This document shows positions 36,210 to 44,768 of a stretch of 64,000 nucleotides of DNA, piece by piece. Each line of letters opens with the position of its first letter. The first letter of the stretch is position 1. The notes below the pieces were generated by a model. It had not been told where the DNA came from and searched no databases. It saw nothing but the letters and a program-made list of their open reading frames with translations. Source of the stretch: Bradyrhizobium elkanii USDA 76 (GTDB lineage: Bacteria; Pseudomonadota; Alphaproteobacteria; Rhizobiales; Xanthobacteraceae); NCBI RefSeq assembly GCF_023278185.1, contig NZ_CP066356.1, positions 9,051,475 through 9,115,474 on the forward strand. Direction: 5' to 3'. The position numbers were made by a program, and so were the translations under genes.

Positions 36210-37208
36210 CTATGCTGCCTTACTGGCGAGATCCGTCATACGACCGTCCAGCGCGTCCATCACCGTTTGCCAGGCCTTGGCCATCGGCCCGATGCCGTCC
36301 GCTAGCCCATCGAACCGATGCCGGGCCATGGCGCGGGCGAGCTTGAATTGCATGACCTTGGCGCCCTCGGCGATCGACGCGGCGGCTTCGATCGCCTCAG
36401 CGAGACTGGTTTCGCCGTGCCGGCCCAGCCATTCCAGATGACTGGAGAGAAGTTCGAAATTGGCGCCCACCTGCCGCAACGTGTTGAAGGCGTAGACGTG
36501 AAAATACTCCGATGACCGGCCGGCCAGCACCTCGGCATGGCGGCCGAACACGGCCGCGTAAGCGTCGAGCGGATTGCGCTTCGGCCTGCGCCGCAGATGC
36601 TGCGCGAGGATCTCGGTAGCCGCACCGACCGAATCGCGCGAAGGGCGCGTGGCGTCGAATTTGACGAACTCGGCATAAGGAAACAGCGGCAGGCCGCCGG
36701 CCGGCGCGCCGTCGCGCTGTCCGAAAATGCCGTCGTAGTCGTCGCCGTCCAGCGCAAAGTAGCCGTCGTTGTGGAAGTAGGCCATGTGGCGGCGCCCGGG
36801 AACGAGCACGTTGATGCCGACCGTCGTCTTGGAATGGCCGGTGCGATAGGTGATGCCCTTGGTGTCGGGCAGATGGAAGGCATCGACCTCGACCAGCGGC
36901 AGCCGCCCGCGCTCGATCTGATTAAGAACATGCGTCTCCAGGCGATCGAACACGGACAGTTCCTGGATATCCAGGCCGGCCAATCGCTGCAGGTCGGCCG
37001 TCGGGAATTTGAAGAACGTGAACTGGTCGCCTTCGAAATCCTGCGCGACGGTGAAGCCGAGCGCCGCGACCGGGTCATTCCCGGTCGCATGCATCACCTC
37101 GATCAGCAGATCGACATAGCAGTTGGTCTGTGGCCATCGCCGCTCCGGATCGTGCAACCAGTGCGGCTTGTGGGCGGCCGGATCGAGCCCGGCGATGGCG
37201 CTCTTCAT
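36210..37208 (-). CDS. DUF1839 protein, putative aminoacyl transferase
   Basis: 332-residue protein of a family often found with amino acid:carrier-protein ligases; function not established. What can be seen: an N-terminal [14 protein letters not shown] with Cys30, then [13 protein letters not shown], and [14 protein letters not shown] with His125 followed by MAYFHNDGY. This Cys ... DAF/LP ... His order looks like the papain-like fold of BtrH_N proteins, whose prototype moves an acyl chain from a carrier protein to an aminoglycoside. I infer that DUF1839 takes the aminoacyl group from the carrier protein encoded in this operon. The C-terminal 150 residues are helical and unassigned. Confidence 0.8.
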   Translation of the reverse strand: MKSAIAGLDPAAHKPHWLHDPERRWPQTNCYVDLLIEVMHATGNDPVAALGFTVAQDFEGDQFTFFKFPTADLQRLAGLDIQELSVFDRLETHVLNQIERGRLPLVEVDAFHLPDTKGITYRTGHSKTTVGINVLVPGRRHMAYFHNDGYFALDGDDYDGIFGQRDGAPAGGLPLFPYAEFVKFDATRPSRDSVGAATEILAQHLRRRPKRNPLDAYAAVFGRHAEVLAGRSSEYFHVYAFNTLRQVGANFELLSSHLEWLGRHGETSLAEAIEAAASIAEGAKVMQFKLARAMARHRFDGLADGIGPMAKAWQTVMDALDGRMTDLASKAA

Positions 37209-37223
37209 TTCAGTTGCCCCAAA

Positions 37224-38147
37224 TCAGTTGCTCCAAAGCGTCTCGCGCACGGAAGCCGGCCAGGCCTCGACGTCAGGGCCGTGATGGCGGAACAGCGCGA
37301 GCGCCACGCGCTCCAGCCCGAAGCCGACGCAGGCCGAGTGGCACAGGCTGCCATCCGCGAACTTCAGGCCCCAGGTCTGGCCGAAATGGTCGCGATGGTA
37401 GTTGAAGGACAAGCAGGCCGTCGGTTTCTCGATACTGGTCACCGGGATCAGCAGCTCGAACTTGAGTCCTTCGTCGCGCTGGTTGTTGGCCATCATCCTG
37501 CCGCCGCGGCCGAAGAACGGATCGTTGGCGAGGTCAACTTCGCACGGCAGGTCGAGTGATTCGATCATCGCCTTGCCGCGCTCCAGCCAGCTTTCGCGGA
37601 AGGCGCACACCTGCTCAGCCGTCCCGATGCGGACGAATTCGCGCATGCGGAAGAGCTGCATGCGCGCCGGATCCTTGGAAGGCTCATGACGGAAGCAGTA
37701 AGAGGAAAGCTCGAACAGCACACCGTCATCGGGCACCGGACCGCGCGCGGCAACGGTCGGATAGAGCGGATAGCAGGCGGCCGGCGTCAGCACCACGTTC
37801 GTCGCCCGCTGCAGTTCGGTCCAGTCCTCTCCCGCGGCCATCATGCCGAGAAGCTGCGCATGCTCGCGCTCGCCGCCCATGAAGGAATGCACGCAGCCCG
37901 CAAGCTGCGGGAAACTCTTCATGTAACCGCTGCCTTCAAGCGTGGCGCGACTCATGCCCGGCGGGAAGTGGATGCGGGTTGCCTTGTCCGGCGCTCCGAT
38001 GCTGGTCACGAGCCGCTCAAAGCGCTCGATCACGTCTTCGAAAACGCCGGAGCGGCCATAAAGCCCGTCTACTCCGGTCCTGAACAGGATGCTCTTGTCG
38101 AACAGAGTGTCGAGCAGGCTCGTGGCATCGAACGTCTTGGCGTCCAT
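37224..38147 (-). CDS. Amino acid:[carrier protein] ligase (class II aaRS homologue)
   Basis: 307 residues resembling only the catalytic core of an atypical seryl-tRNA synthetase; no tRNA-binding arm is present. Motif 2 is seen in [20 protein letters not shown] and motif 3 in [12 protein letters not shown]. The zinc ligands expected for this family, Cys-Glu-Cys, are at Cys125, Glu170 and Cys273. Characterised Bradyrhizobium homologues activate glycine (an Agrobacterium one alanine) and attach it to the phosphopantetheine of a small carrier protein. The amino acid used here cannot be read directly. The gene lies one base from the flavoprotein gene and 15 from the DUF1839 gene, in the middle of the six-gene operon. 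Confidence 0.92.
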   Translation of the reverse strand: MDAKTFDATSLLDTLFDKSILFRTGVDGLYGRSGVFEDVIERFERLVTSIGAPDKATRIHFPPGMSRATLEGSGYMKSFPQLAGCVHSFMGGEREHAQLLGMMAAGEDWTELQRATNVVLTPAACYPLYPTVAARGPVPDDGVLFELSSYCFRHEPSKDPARMQLFRMREFVRIGTAEQVCAFRESWLERGKAMIESLDLPCEVDLANDPFFGRGGRMMANNQRDEGLKFELLIPVTSIEKPTACLSFNYHRDHFGQTWGLKFADGSLCHSACVGFGLERVALALFRHHGPDVEAWPASVRETLWSN

Positions 38148-38148
38148 C

Positions 38149-39351
38149 TCAACCTCTCAGGCTGGTGTCAAAGCGGCTCATCAGCAGGAGCGTCGCGGTG
38201 TTGGAAAGAATGCGGTCGTTCGAAATCATCACCGGCGCTGAGCTCACATCGCGCAGATGCCTGCCGACGCTGAACGGCGTGCCGTTCTTGTAGCCGACGA
38301 TGCCGTTGATCTGCATGGCGAGCCGCACGATCGCCCCCGCCTTCTCGCTCGCGGCGACCTTCAGCGCGTTGATCTCAGCGGTGAAGCCGATCGAGGAGAG
38401 CGCGTCGTCATTGCCCTTGGCCGCATCGAAGCGGTGAATGGCCGCCGCGAGATGACCCTTCATCTCCTGAAGCAGGGCGGCCGCTTCGGCGAGCCGTAGC
38501 GCACCCGGCGGGAGACTTCCATCCGCCTGCTTGCGCGCCGCAGCCTTGACGAACGCTTGCGCACGATTGAAGGCGTCGGTGGCGATACCGAACCAGGTCG
38601 CGCCCCAGAAGATATGCGAGCTCGCCAGCATCGACTGCGCCGCGATCTCCGAGAACGGCTTGGGGAAGATCTGCGCCGCGTCACCGTGCGCGACAAGATG
38701 GAAACCGTCCGAACAGGTGCCGCGCATTCCGAGGGTGTCCCATACGGAGGTGCGCTCCAGCGTGCGGTTCAGGTCTGCGGGAATGACAACCATCACCTGA
38801 TCGGAGCTTGCGGCGTCCGGAGCGCGCCGCGCCGTGGCGAGAATTGCGTCGGCATGGCGGCCGTAGGAAATGACGGTCGCTTCCTTGGTCAGCGAGAAAC
38901 GGCCGTCCGCCACTTCAACCGCACAGATCGAATTGCGCAAATTGCCGCCGATGCCGGCTTCCGTGGTCGCGGAGGCCATCAGCAACTGCTCGGCCGCAAT
39001 GCGACGCATATAGGCCAGATGCCAGTCGCTGGCGCCGCCGTGGCTGACGAAGCTCGACGTCTTGATCTGATGCATGGCGTAGATCATGGCGCTCGAGCCG
39101 CACGCCTGGGCGAGCTGGACGATGAGATCCGCGATCTCCATCGTGCCCAATCCCTCCCCGCCATGCTCGACGGGGATCGCGACGCCGAGCAGGCGCTCGC
39201 GCTTCAATACTTCGATGGTGTCGGCCGGAAAACGGCCCTCGCGGTCAACCGCGTCGACCTGCTGTGCGGCGATCTTGGCGACCCGACGCATGCGCTCGGC
39301 CGGCGTGTCGGCAGAGGCCGGCACCGGCTCTATCATTCTCACCACGCTCAT
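38149..39351 (-). CDS. Acyl-CoA-dehydrogenase-like flavoprotein acting on the carrier protein
   Basis: 400 residues with the acyl-CoA dehydrogenase fold: N-terminal helices ([14 protein letters not shown]), middle beta domain ([19 protein letters not shown], with the FAD-binding T/S pattern), C-terminal four-helix bundle. The C-terminal segment that usually carries the catalytic base (YEGT) reads MISNDRI, so the canonical Glu is absent and the chemistry or base differs. Four bases separate its ATG from the carrier-protein stop codon, which fixes the start. It probably oxidises, or otherwise modifies with flavin, the aminoacyl group bound to the carrier protein. Confidence 0.85.
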   Translation of the reverse strand: MSVVRMIEPVPASADTPAERMRRVAKIAAQQVDAVDREGRFPADTIEVLKRERLLGVAIPVEHGGEGLGTMEIADLIVQLAQACGSSAMIYAMHQIKTSSFVSHGGASDWHLAYMRRIAAEQLLMASATTEAGIGGNLRNSICAVEVADGRFSLTKEATVISYGRHADAILATARRAPDAASSDQVMVVIPADLNRTLERTSVWDTLGMRGTCSDGFHLVAHGDAAQIFPKPFSEIAAQSMLASSHIFWGATWFGIATDAFNRAQAFVKAAARKQADGSLPPGALRLAEAAALLQEMKGHLAAAIHRFDAAKGNDDALSSIGFTAEINALKVAASEKAGAIVRLAMQINGIVGYKNGTPFSVGRHLRDVSSAPVMISNDRILSNTATLLLMSRFDTSLRG

Positions 39352-39355
39352 GGTG

Positions 39356-39601
39356 TTACGCCGCCTGCTGTGTAAGCCGTGAAACGGCGTCCGCGACGTT
39401 GGAGAGCGACGAGAAGGTCCGTCGCGTGAGCATCGCTTCGGGAAATTCGATGTTGAACTCTTCCTCAAGCGCCAGCATCACCTGCACCGTGGCGAAGGAT
39501 GTCAGCCCTGCGTCATAGAGATTCGTGTCGTCGGTGATCGTGCTGAAATCCAGCGAAATCATCGGCTGCTGCTCGAGCAGCGCGCGGATACGATCAATCA
39601 T
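39356..39601 (-). CDS. Acyl carrier protein-like aminoacyl carrier
   Basis: 81-residue four-helix carrier protein. The phosphopantetheine attachment site is Ser35 in DAGLTSFATVQVML, which has the LTSF form typical of carrier proteins served by stand-alone amino acid ligases in place of the fatty-acid DSLD form. The acidic helix II (ALEEEFNIEFPE) would contact partner enzymes. It is the first gene of the operon. GGTGGG lies upstream of the ATG. It requires a phosphopantetheinyl transferase, not encoded in the window. Confidence 0.92.
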   Translation of the reverse strand: MIDRIRALLEQQPMISLDFSTITDDTNLYDAGLTSFATVQVMLALEEEFNIEFPEAMLTRRTFSSLSNVADAVSRLTQQAA

Positions 39602-39662
39602 GATGGCCCACCTGTCACTGAAGTACGTATAAAGACGGCCAATAGCGCACCGACAGCATCGG

Positions 39663-39676
39663 CAGCGTTAACGCTG
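39663..39676. promoter_or_regulatory. Perfect 14-bp palindrome upstream of the carrier-protein operon
   Basis: CAGCGTTAACGCTG, about 62 bases before the carrier-protein ATG. A likely dimer-binding site; a related GTTCG-GTAA-CGAAC inverted repeat is 27 bases further out. Confidence 0.5.
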
Positions 39677-39702
39677 GAAATGCAACGTGGCAGACGGCTA
39701 AC

Positions 39703-39716
39703 GTTCGGTAACGAAC
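39703..39716. promoter_or_regulatory. Inverted repeat GTTCG-GTAA-CGAAC
   Basis: Five-base perfect arms, sharing the TAACG core with the palindrome at 39663. About 102 bases before the carrier-protein start codon. Confidence 0.45.
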
Positions 39717-39736
39717 ACTGCCGAAAGTGCGGGACT

Positions 39737-39753
39737 TGTACCGTCTTGGTGCG
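39737..39753. promoter_or_regulatory. NtrC-like site
   Basis: TGTACC-N5-GGTGCG matches the NtrC enhancer consensus TGCACY-N5-GGTGCA at 10 of 12 positions. It lies about 410 bases before the sigma-54-like promoter of glnK but only about 140 from the opposing operon. Confidence 0.4.
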
Positions 39754-40002
39754 CTTGCCGCATACGGCCCTGGTCCGCCTCGCGCAGAACGGCGCGGCGA
39801 TGATGCCCGCTACTGGCTTCGCTTGTCTTCGCGGATCTCGGCGCAGGTCACGTCCCGGGGGCGGGAATTCAGGCAAGCCGATGAAGCCCAACGGCAAATT
39901 CCCTCGGCGCAATCCGTCCGGCAGGCTCGCGAATCGACGTCCCGATCGACGGTGGTCGCAGGCTGCGGAACGGCCTGGCAGCTGTGTCTGGATACCGTCC
40001 CC

Positions 40003-40019
40003 TGCACTGTGGCTGAGCA
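40003..40019. promoter_or_regulatory. Weak NtrC-like site
   Basis: TGCACT-N5-TGAGCA has one perfect half-site and one degenerate half. It lies about 145 bases upstream of the sigma-54-like promoter, the usual enhancer distance. Confidence 0.3.
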
Positions 40020-40162
40020 GAATTGTGTTCGGAGTTGGCCGTGCCTGCGTTCTAGACAGGCCTGACCATATTTTAGGCGCGGCGGAATAGCGCAGGGGCA
40101 CCTCCCTCCCGCAAAGCGGGAAAAGGTCCGGATTCATAATCCATTAGCGAACTCCGGCCGTT

Positions 40163-40178
40163 TGGCACGGCATTTGAT
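40163..40178 (+). promoter_or_regulatory. Sigma-54 promoter of second glnK-amtB operon
   Basis: TGGCACG-N4-TTGAT matches the consensus TGGCACG-N4-TTGCW at every position except C to A in the -12 GC. It lies 107 bases before the glnK ATG. Nitrogen-controlled glnK-amtB operons are classically driven from such promoters with NtrC. Confidence 0.65.
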
Positions 40179-40227
40179 TCTAAGGGTCCAGGCTGTGCCC
40201 GCGTAGTGGATGTCCTCCGCGTGGTGA

Positions 40228-40623
<396 letters not shown>

Positions 40624-40662
40624 TTTCGCGCTCAAACCTTAAGACCTCAGGAGTGAAATAAC

Positions 40663-42111
40663 ATGACGTTCAAGCGTCCCTACGGCGCGGGACTTGCGGC
40701 CCTTGCAGTCGGCCTGTTCGCCGCGACCGCCGCCTACGCCGAGCCGACCGTCAACAAGGGCGACAACGCCTGGATGTTGACCTCGACGGTGCTGGTGCTG
40801 CTGATGACCATCCCCGGCCTCGCGCTGTTCTATGGCGGCCTGGTCCGCTCCAAGAACATGCTCTCGGTGCTGGCGCAGGTGTTCTACACGGTCTGCCTCG
40901 TCACCGTGCTCTGGGCCCTCTACGGCTACAGCCTCGCCTTCACCGGCGGCTCCGACTTCATCGGCGGCTTCTCCAAGGCCTTCCTGATGGGCGTCACGCC
41001 GGACTCGAAGGCGGCGACCTTCTCGGTCGACGCCAACATCTCGGAGCTCGTCTATATGTGCTTCCAGATGACCTTCGCGGCGATCACGCCGGCCCTCATC
41101 GTCGGCGCCTTCGCCGAACGCATGAAGTTCGCGGCGATCGCGCTGTTCATCCCGCTCTGGGTCACCCTGATCTACTTCCCGATCGCGCACATGGTCTGGT
41201 ACTGGCCGGGCCCGGACGCGATCCAGGATGCCGCCAAGGCGCTCGCCGCCGCGGCTGACGGCGCGGCCAAGACCGCGGCGCAGGCCAAGCTCGACGAGAT
41301 CAACGCCGATGCCGGCTGGATCTTCAAGAAGGGTGCGATCGACTTCGCGGGCGGCACCGTCGTGCACATCAACGCGGGTATCGCCGGCCTGGTCGGCGCG
41401 CTGCTGATCGGCAAGCGGACCGGTTACGGCAAGGAGCTGATGGCTCCGCACTCGCTGACCATGACCATGATCGGCGCCTCGCTGCTCTGGGTCGGCTGGT
41501 TCGGCTTCAACGCCGGCTCCAACCTCGAAGCCAATGGCGGCGCTGCGCTCGCCATGACCAACTCCTTCGTGGCCACGGCCGCGGCGGCGTTGTCCTGGAT
41601 GTTCGCGGAATGGATCATCAAGGGCCATCCCTCGCTGCTCGGCGCGCTGTCGGGCGCGGTCGCGGGCCTCGTCGCGGTGACCCCGGCGGCCGGCTTCGCC
41701 GGTCCGATGGGTGCCATCGTGCTCGGCCTCGTGGTCGGCGTGGTCTGCCTGTTCTTCTGCACGGTCGTGAAGAACGCGCTCGGCTATGACGACTCGCTCG
41801 ACGTGTTCGGCGTCCACTGCGTCGGCGGCATCGTCGGCGCGCTCGGCACCGGCATCCTGGTCAACCCGGCGCTCGGCGGCGCAGGGATCATCGACTACAC
41901 CGCGATCCCGCCGAAGGTCGCCGACTACGACTTCGCGGCGCAGATGATCTCGCAGGTTTGGGGTGTCGGCACCACGCTGGTGTGGTCGGGCATCGGTTCG
42001 GCGATCCTCTACAAGATCGTCGACGTGATCGTCGGCCTGCGCGCCAACGTCGAGACCGAGCGTGAAGGCCTCGACATCACCGAGCACACGGAGCGCGCCT
42101 ACAACATGTAA
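40663..42111 (+). CDS. amtB: Ammonium transporter AmtB, second copy
   Basis: 482-residue ammonium channel with a signal peptide (LAVGLFAATAAYA), the helix-1 block DNAWMLTSTVLVLLMTIPGLALFYGG, the pore His in GGTVVHINAG and the second His in FGVHCVGGI. Compared with the first copy it has an insert of nearly 40 residues in the periplasmic loop after helix 4, rich in Ala, Lys and Asp (from PGPDAIQDAAKAL to INADAGWIFKKGA). Such loops occur in other proteobacterial AmtB proteins. GlnK from the preceding gene should gate it. A strong hairpin and a T-tract terminator follow. Confidence 0.96.
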   Translation: MTFKRPYGAGLAALAVGLFAATAAYAEPTVNKGDNAWMLTSTVLVLLMTIPGLALFYGGLVRSKNMLSVLAQVFYTVCLVTVLWALYGYSLAFTGGSDFIGGFSKAFLMGVTPDSKAATFSVDANISELVYMCFQMTFAAITPALIVGAFAERMKFAAIALFIPLWVTLIYFPIAHMVWYWPGPDAIQDAAKALAAAADGAAKTAAQAKLDEINADAGWIFKKGAIDFAGGTVVHINAGIAGLVGALLIGKRTGYGKELMAPHSLTMTMIGASLLWVGWFGFNAGSNLEANGGAALAMTNSFVATAAAALSWMFAEWIIKGHPSLLGALSGAVAGLVAVTPAAGFAGPMGAIVLGLVVGVVCLFFCTVVKNALGYDDSLDVFGVHCVGGIVGALGTGILVNPALGGAGIIDYTAIPPKVADYDFAAQMISQVWGVGTTLVWSGIGSAILYKIVDVIVGLRANVETEREGLDITEHTERAYNM

Positions 42112-42139
42112 AATTAACGGCCCTTGAGGCCGTTAATTT
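42111..42139. terminator. Hairpin directly after amtB
   Basis: AAATTAACGGCC and GGCCGTTAATTT are perfect 12-bp arms around CTTGA, beginning on the last base of the stop codon. The AT-rich outer stem gives a T-containing 3' arm, so it may act as a first terminator or protect the mRNA end. Confidence 0.7.
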
Positions 42140-42224
42140 GAGTTCTCCCGGGGCGCGACCTCCCCAAGCGGTCGTTCCCAGAACTACGGTCCGGACACAT
42201 ACCCGGCAATGTCCGGGCCGTTGA

Positions 42225-42260
42225 GGGGCTCCAGCGCAAGCTGGGGCCCCTTTCTTTTTT
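42225..42260 (+). terminator. Rho-independent terminator of glnK-amtB
   Basis: GGGGCTCCAGC and GCTGGGGCCCC form an 11-bp stem with one mismatch around GCAA, followed by TTTCTTTTTT. Another stem, GGTCCGGACA...TGTCCGGGCC (42189-42220), stands in front. Confidence 0.85.
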
Positions 42261-42340
42261 CCGCGGCTTGAGAAAATATTGTCGGAATTGCCTGCCATTG
42301 TGGAATGACAGGCTACCAACAACGAAAACGGGAGGATGTC

Positions 42341-42745
42341 ATGAAGGTGCAGGGCAGGTGCTATTGCGGCAACGTGCGCTATGAGGCCGAGGGCGAGCCG
42401 ATGATGGCGGCGCAGTGCCTGTGCCGGGAATGCCAGTACATCACGGGCGGCGGACCGAACATGTTCATGGCGATGCCGACCACCGGCTTCAAATACACCG
42501 CCAGCGAACCCAAGCAGTTCACCCGCAAGGACCTCGACCGCGCCGTGACGCGCGAGTTCTGCCCGGAATGCGGCACGCATCTCGTGACCAAGGTGCCGGG
42601 CCTGCCCGCCACCATCCTGAAGGTCGGCACCTTCGACGACCCCTCGGTGTTCACCCCGCAGATGACGATCTACACCTGCGACAAGCAGACCTTCCACCAC
42701 CTGCCCGAGGGCAAGCCGTCGTTCGAGAAGCTGCCGGCGCGGTAG
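42341..42745 (+). CDS. GFA (glutathione-dependent formaldehyde-activating-like) zinc protein
   Basis: 134-residue protein of the GFA/CENP-V family. Zinc-binding cysteines appear in CYCGN, CLCRECQ and CPECGTH, the standard arrangement for two zinc sites. Despite the family name, most members have no shown role in formaldehyde metabolism. The start at 42341 is preceded by GGGAGGA; a longer frame from 42305 is less likely. Monocistronic after the strong amtB terminator. Confidence 0.88.
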   Translation: MKVQGRCYCGNVRYEAEGEPMMAAQCLCRECQYITGGGPNMFMAMPTTGFKYTASEPKQFTRKDLDRAVTREFCPECGTHLVTKVPGLPATILKVGTFDDPSVFTPQMTIYTCDKQTFHHLPEGKPSFEKLPAR

Positions 42746-42762
42746 TCGCCCCGCATCGGTGC

Positions 42763-42851
42763 GTAGCCCGGATGGAGCGCAGCGCAATCCGGGTCTGGCC
42801 TATCCGCGGACGAAGCGGCCCCCGGATTTCGCTTCGCTTCATCCGGGCTAC
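42763..42851. repeat. Inverted repeat (GTAGCCCGGATGGAGCG family)
   Basis: The arms GTAGCCCGGATGGAGCGCAGC and CGCTTCGCTTCATCCGGGCTAC separate the convergent GFA and Nudix genes. It is clearly the same element as 24970, which is also between convergent genes. Confidence 0.85.
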
Positions 42852-42866
42852 GATGCTCGAGCCCTG

Positions 42867-43352
42867 TCAGTCGATCAGGACCTCCTCGGCGGGCAATTCG
42901 GCCGGCGCGCCGTTGCGCAAATAGCGTTCGAGGATATCGGCAAGCGAGAGCGGCGTCAGGCGCTCCTGCGCGCGCGATAGATCGGCGATCGGCCACCAGC
43001 GGAAGCAATCGAGCACCTTTGCCTCGGCCTCGTCGGCCATCACGGGCGCGAAGCGATCCGCGTGAACGATCCGGTACTCTTCCTTTTGAGAGATCCGCCG
43101 GCCGTCCCAATTGAAGGTGTGGTGACGCCGCCAGACGACGGGGCCGTGGGCGAAATCGATCAGCCCCAATTCCTCGGCCAGTTCCCGCTGCAGCGTCGCT
43201 TCTGCCGTCTCGTCGCCCTCGGCGCCGCCGCCCGGCGCGATCCAGAAGCAGTCGCCGCCGTGCGGCGGGCGAATCCGCATCAGCAGCACTTCGCGCTCGC
43301 CGGTGATGATGAGCGCCCTGACGGCGCGGCGGTGGATCATGTCTCGGAGCAA
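42867..43352 (-). CDS. NUDIX hydrolase
   Basis: 161 residues. The Nudix box is complete: GGGAEGDETAEATLQRELAEELGL fits G-x5-E-x7-REUxEExGU. The N-terminal RRAVRALIITGEREVLLMR strand leads into it, and WWPIADL follows in the C-terminal part. It hydrolyses a nucleoside diphosphate linked to another moiety; the substrate is not predictable. The start at 43352 or the Met four codons later are both possible. It diverges from the aminotransferase gene. Confidence 0.9.
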   Translation of the reverse strand: MLRDMIHRRAVRALIITGEREVLLMRIRPPHGGDCFWIAPGGGAEGDETAEATLQRELAEELGLIDFAHGPVVWRRHHTFNWDGRRISQKEEYRIVHADRFAPVMADEAEAKVLDCFRWWPIADLSRAQERLTPLSLADILERYLRNGAPAELPAEEVLID

Positions 43353-43519
43353 TTTCGATACGGTTTTCTAGGGTCAGCGCTGATATCACGCGCCGGCCGA
43401 TCGTGCCGCGCCACCGATGGTTAATCGCGTCTTAACCTCGCCCTATCTATGGTGACTTGATCGGTTTACGGTCGGCGCCCCTACCCTCCGACCGCAGTGA
43501 AAGTGCTGGCATTTCAATC

Positions 43520-44746
43520 ATGGCAATGACCGCCTCATCCGGCTTGGCGCAGGGCGCCGGCGATGTCGCATCCGCCGGCCAGGCCGAGCGTTCCCCTTTC
43601 CTGCGCACGACCGAGCTACTGGCGCCGTATCAACCTGCCAAGCCCTTGATTACGCTGTCATTGGGCGAGCCGCAGCACCCGGTGCCCGATTTCGTCGGAC
43701 CGGTGCTGGCAAAACATACCGCCGAATTCGGCCGCTACCCGATCGCCAAGGGCATCGAACCATTCCGCCGCGCCGTCGCGACCTGGCTGGGAAGCCGGTT
43801 CCAATTGCCGCGGCCGGTCGATCCCGAGAGCGAGGTGATGGTGCTGAACGGCAGCCGCGAGGGGCTGTTCTTTGCCGCGATATCAGCCTCGCGCTATGTC
43901 GCGCCCCGCAAGGGCCGGCCGGCGATCCTGATGCCGAACCCGTTCTATCCGGCCTATGGCGCCGGCGCCCGCGCGGCCGGCTGCGAGCAGATCTACCTGC
44001 CGACAACGCTCGGCAACGGTTTCCTGCCCGATCTTGATTCGATCGACGAGGCGACGCTGGCGCGCACCGTGGCGTTCTTCATCGCCTCGCCCGCCAATCC
44101 GCAGGGCTCGGTCGCCTCGCGCGCCTATTTCACGCGGCTGAAAGAGCTCGCCGATCGCTTCGGCTTCATCATCCTGAGCGACGAGTGCTACTCGGAAATC
44201 TACACCCGCGAGGCGCCGGGCAGCATTCTCGAATGCGCCGGTCCCGACTTCAGCAATGTCGTGGCGTTCCAGTCGCTGTCGAAGCGCTCGAACCTGCCGG
44301 GCATGCGCGTCGGCTTCGCCGCGGGCGACAGAAAGTTTCTGGCCGCGTTCCACGAGCTGCGCAATGTCGCCGCGCCGCAGGTGCCGGTGCCGCTGCAGCA
44401 TGTCGCGGTCGCCGCCTATAGCGACGAGGCCCATGTCGAGGAGAATCGCAGGCTCTATCGCATCAAGTTCGATTTCGCCGACCAGATCCTCGGCAACCGC
44501 TACGGCTACAAGCGCCCCGCCGGCGGCTTCTGCGTCTGGCTCGACGTCTCCGAGCGCGGCGGCGACGAGGCGGCGGCGGTCAGGCTCTATCGCGACGCCG
44601 GCGTGCGCGTGATTCCCGGCAGCTACCTGGCACGCCAGCAGAACGACGGTTCCAATCCGGGTGCGGGCTATATCCGCCTTGCGCTCGTCTCCGACAGTGA
44701 ATCGACGGCCGAGGCGATGCATCGCCTGGTCGAAACTCTGGGTTAA
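43520..44746 (+). CDS. PLP-dependent class I/II aminotransferase (DapC-like)
   Basis: About 408 residues, fold type I. The PLP lysine is in [18 protein letters not shown], the cofactor-stacking region in PNPFYPAYG, and the Asp that contacts the pyridine N in [11 protein letters not shown]. The placement directly before ftsK is common in Rhizobiales, where the gene is often annotated as N-succinyldiaminopimelate aminotransferase for lysine and peptidoglycan precursors. That specific role is inference. The start at 43520 follows the likely leader; an open frame from 43457 exists but is less convincing. Confidence 0.86.
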   Translation: MAMTASSGLAQGAGDVASAGQAERSPFLRTTELLAPYQPAKPLITLSLGEPQHPVPDFVGPVLAKHTAEFGRYPIAKGIEPFRRAVATWLGSRFQLPRPVDPESEVMVLNGSREGLFFAAISASRYVAPRKGRPAILMPNPFYPAYGAGARAAGCEQIYLPTTLGNGFLPDLDSIDEATLARTVAFFIASPANPQGSVASRAYFTRLKELADRFGFIILSDECYSEIYTREAPGSILECAGPDFSNVVAFQSLSKRSNLPGMRVGFAAGDRKFLAAFHELRNVAAPQVPVPLQHVAVAAYSDEAHVEENRRLYRIKFDFADQILGNRYGYKRPAGGFCVWLDVSERGGDEAAAVRLYRDAGVRVIPGSYLARQQNDGSNPGAGYIRLALVSDSESTAEAMHRLVETLG

Positions 44747-44768
44747 TCGCGAAGCGCGAAGATTGAGT

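Noticed and set aside
37224..38147. A true seryl- or other tRNA synthetase
   Set aside because: It lacks the N-terminal tRNA-binding domain, is only 307 residues, keeps the Cys-Glu-Cys zinc pattern of carrier-protein ligases, and lies beside a carrier-protein gene.
39680..40090. Open frames of 110-136 codons in the carrier-operon/glnK gap
   Set aside because: Cys/Arg-rich translations, no ribosome site and no family resemblance. The region is better explained as regulatory.
40075..40110. Possible tRNA-like sequence around GGCGCGGCGGAATAGCGCAGG
   Set aside because: The D-arm-like run is not followed by an anticodon or T-arm, and no cloverleaf can be folded.
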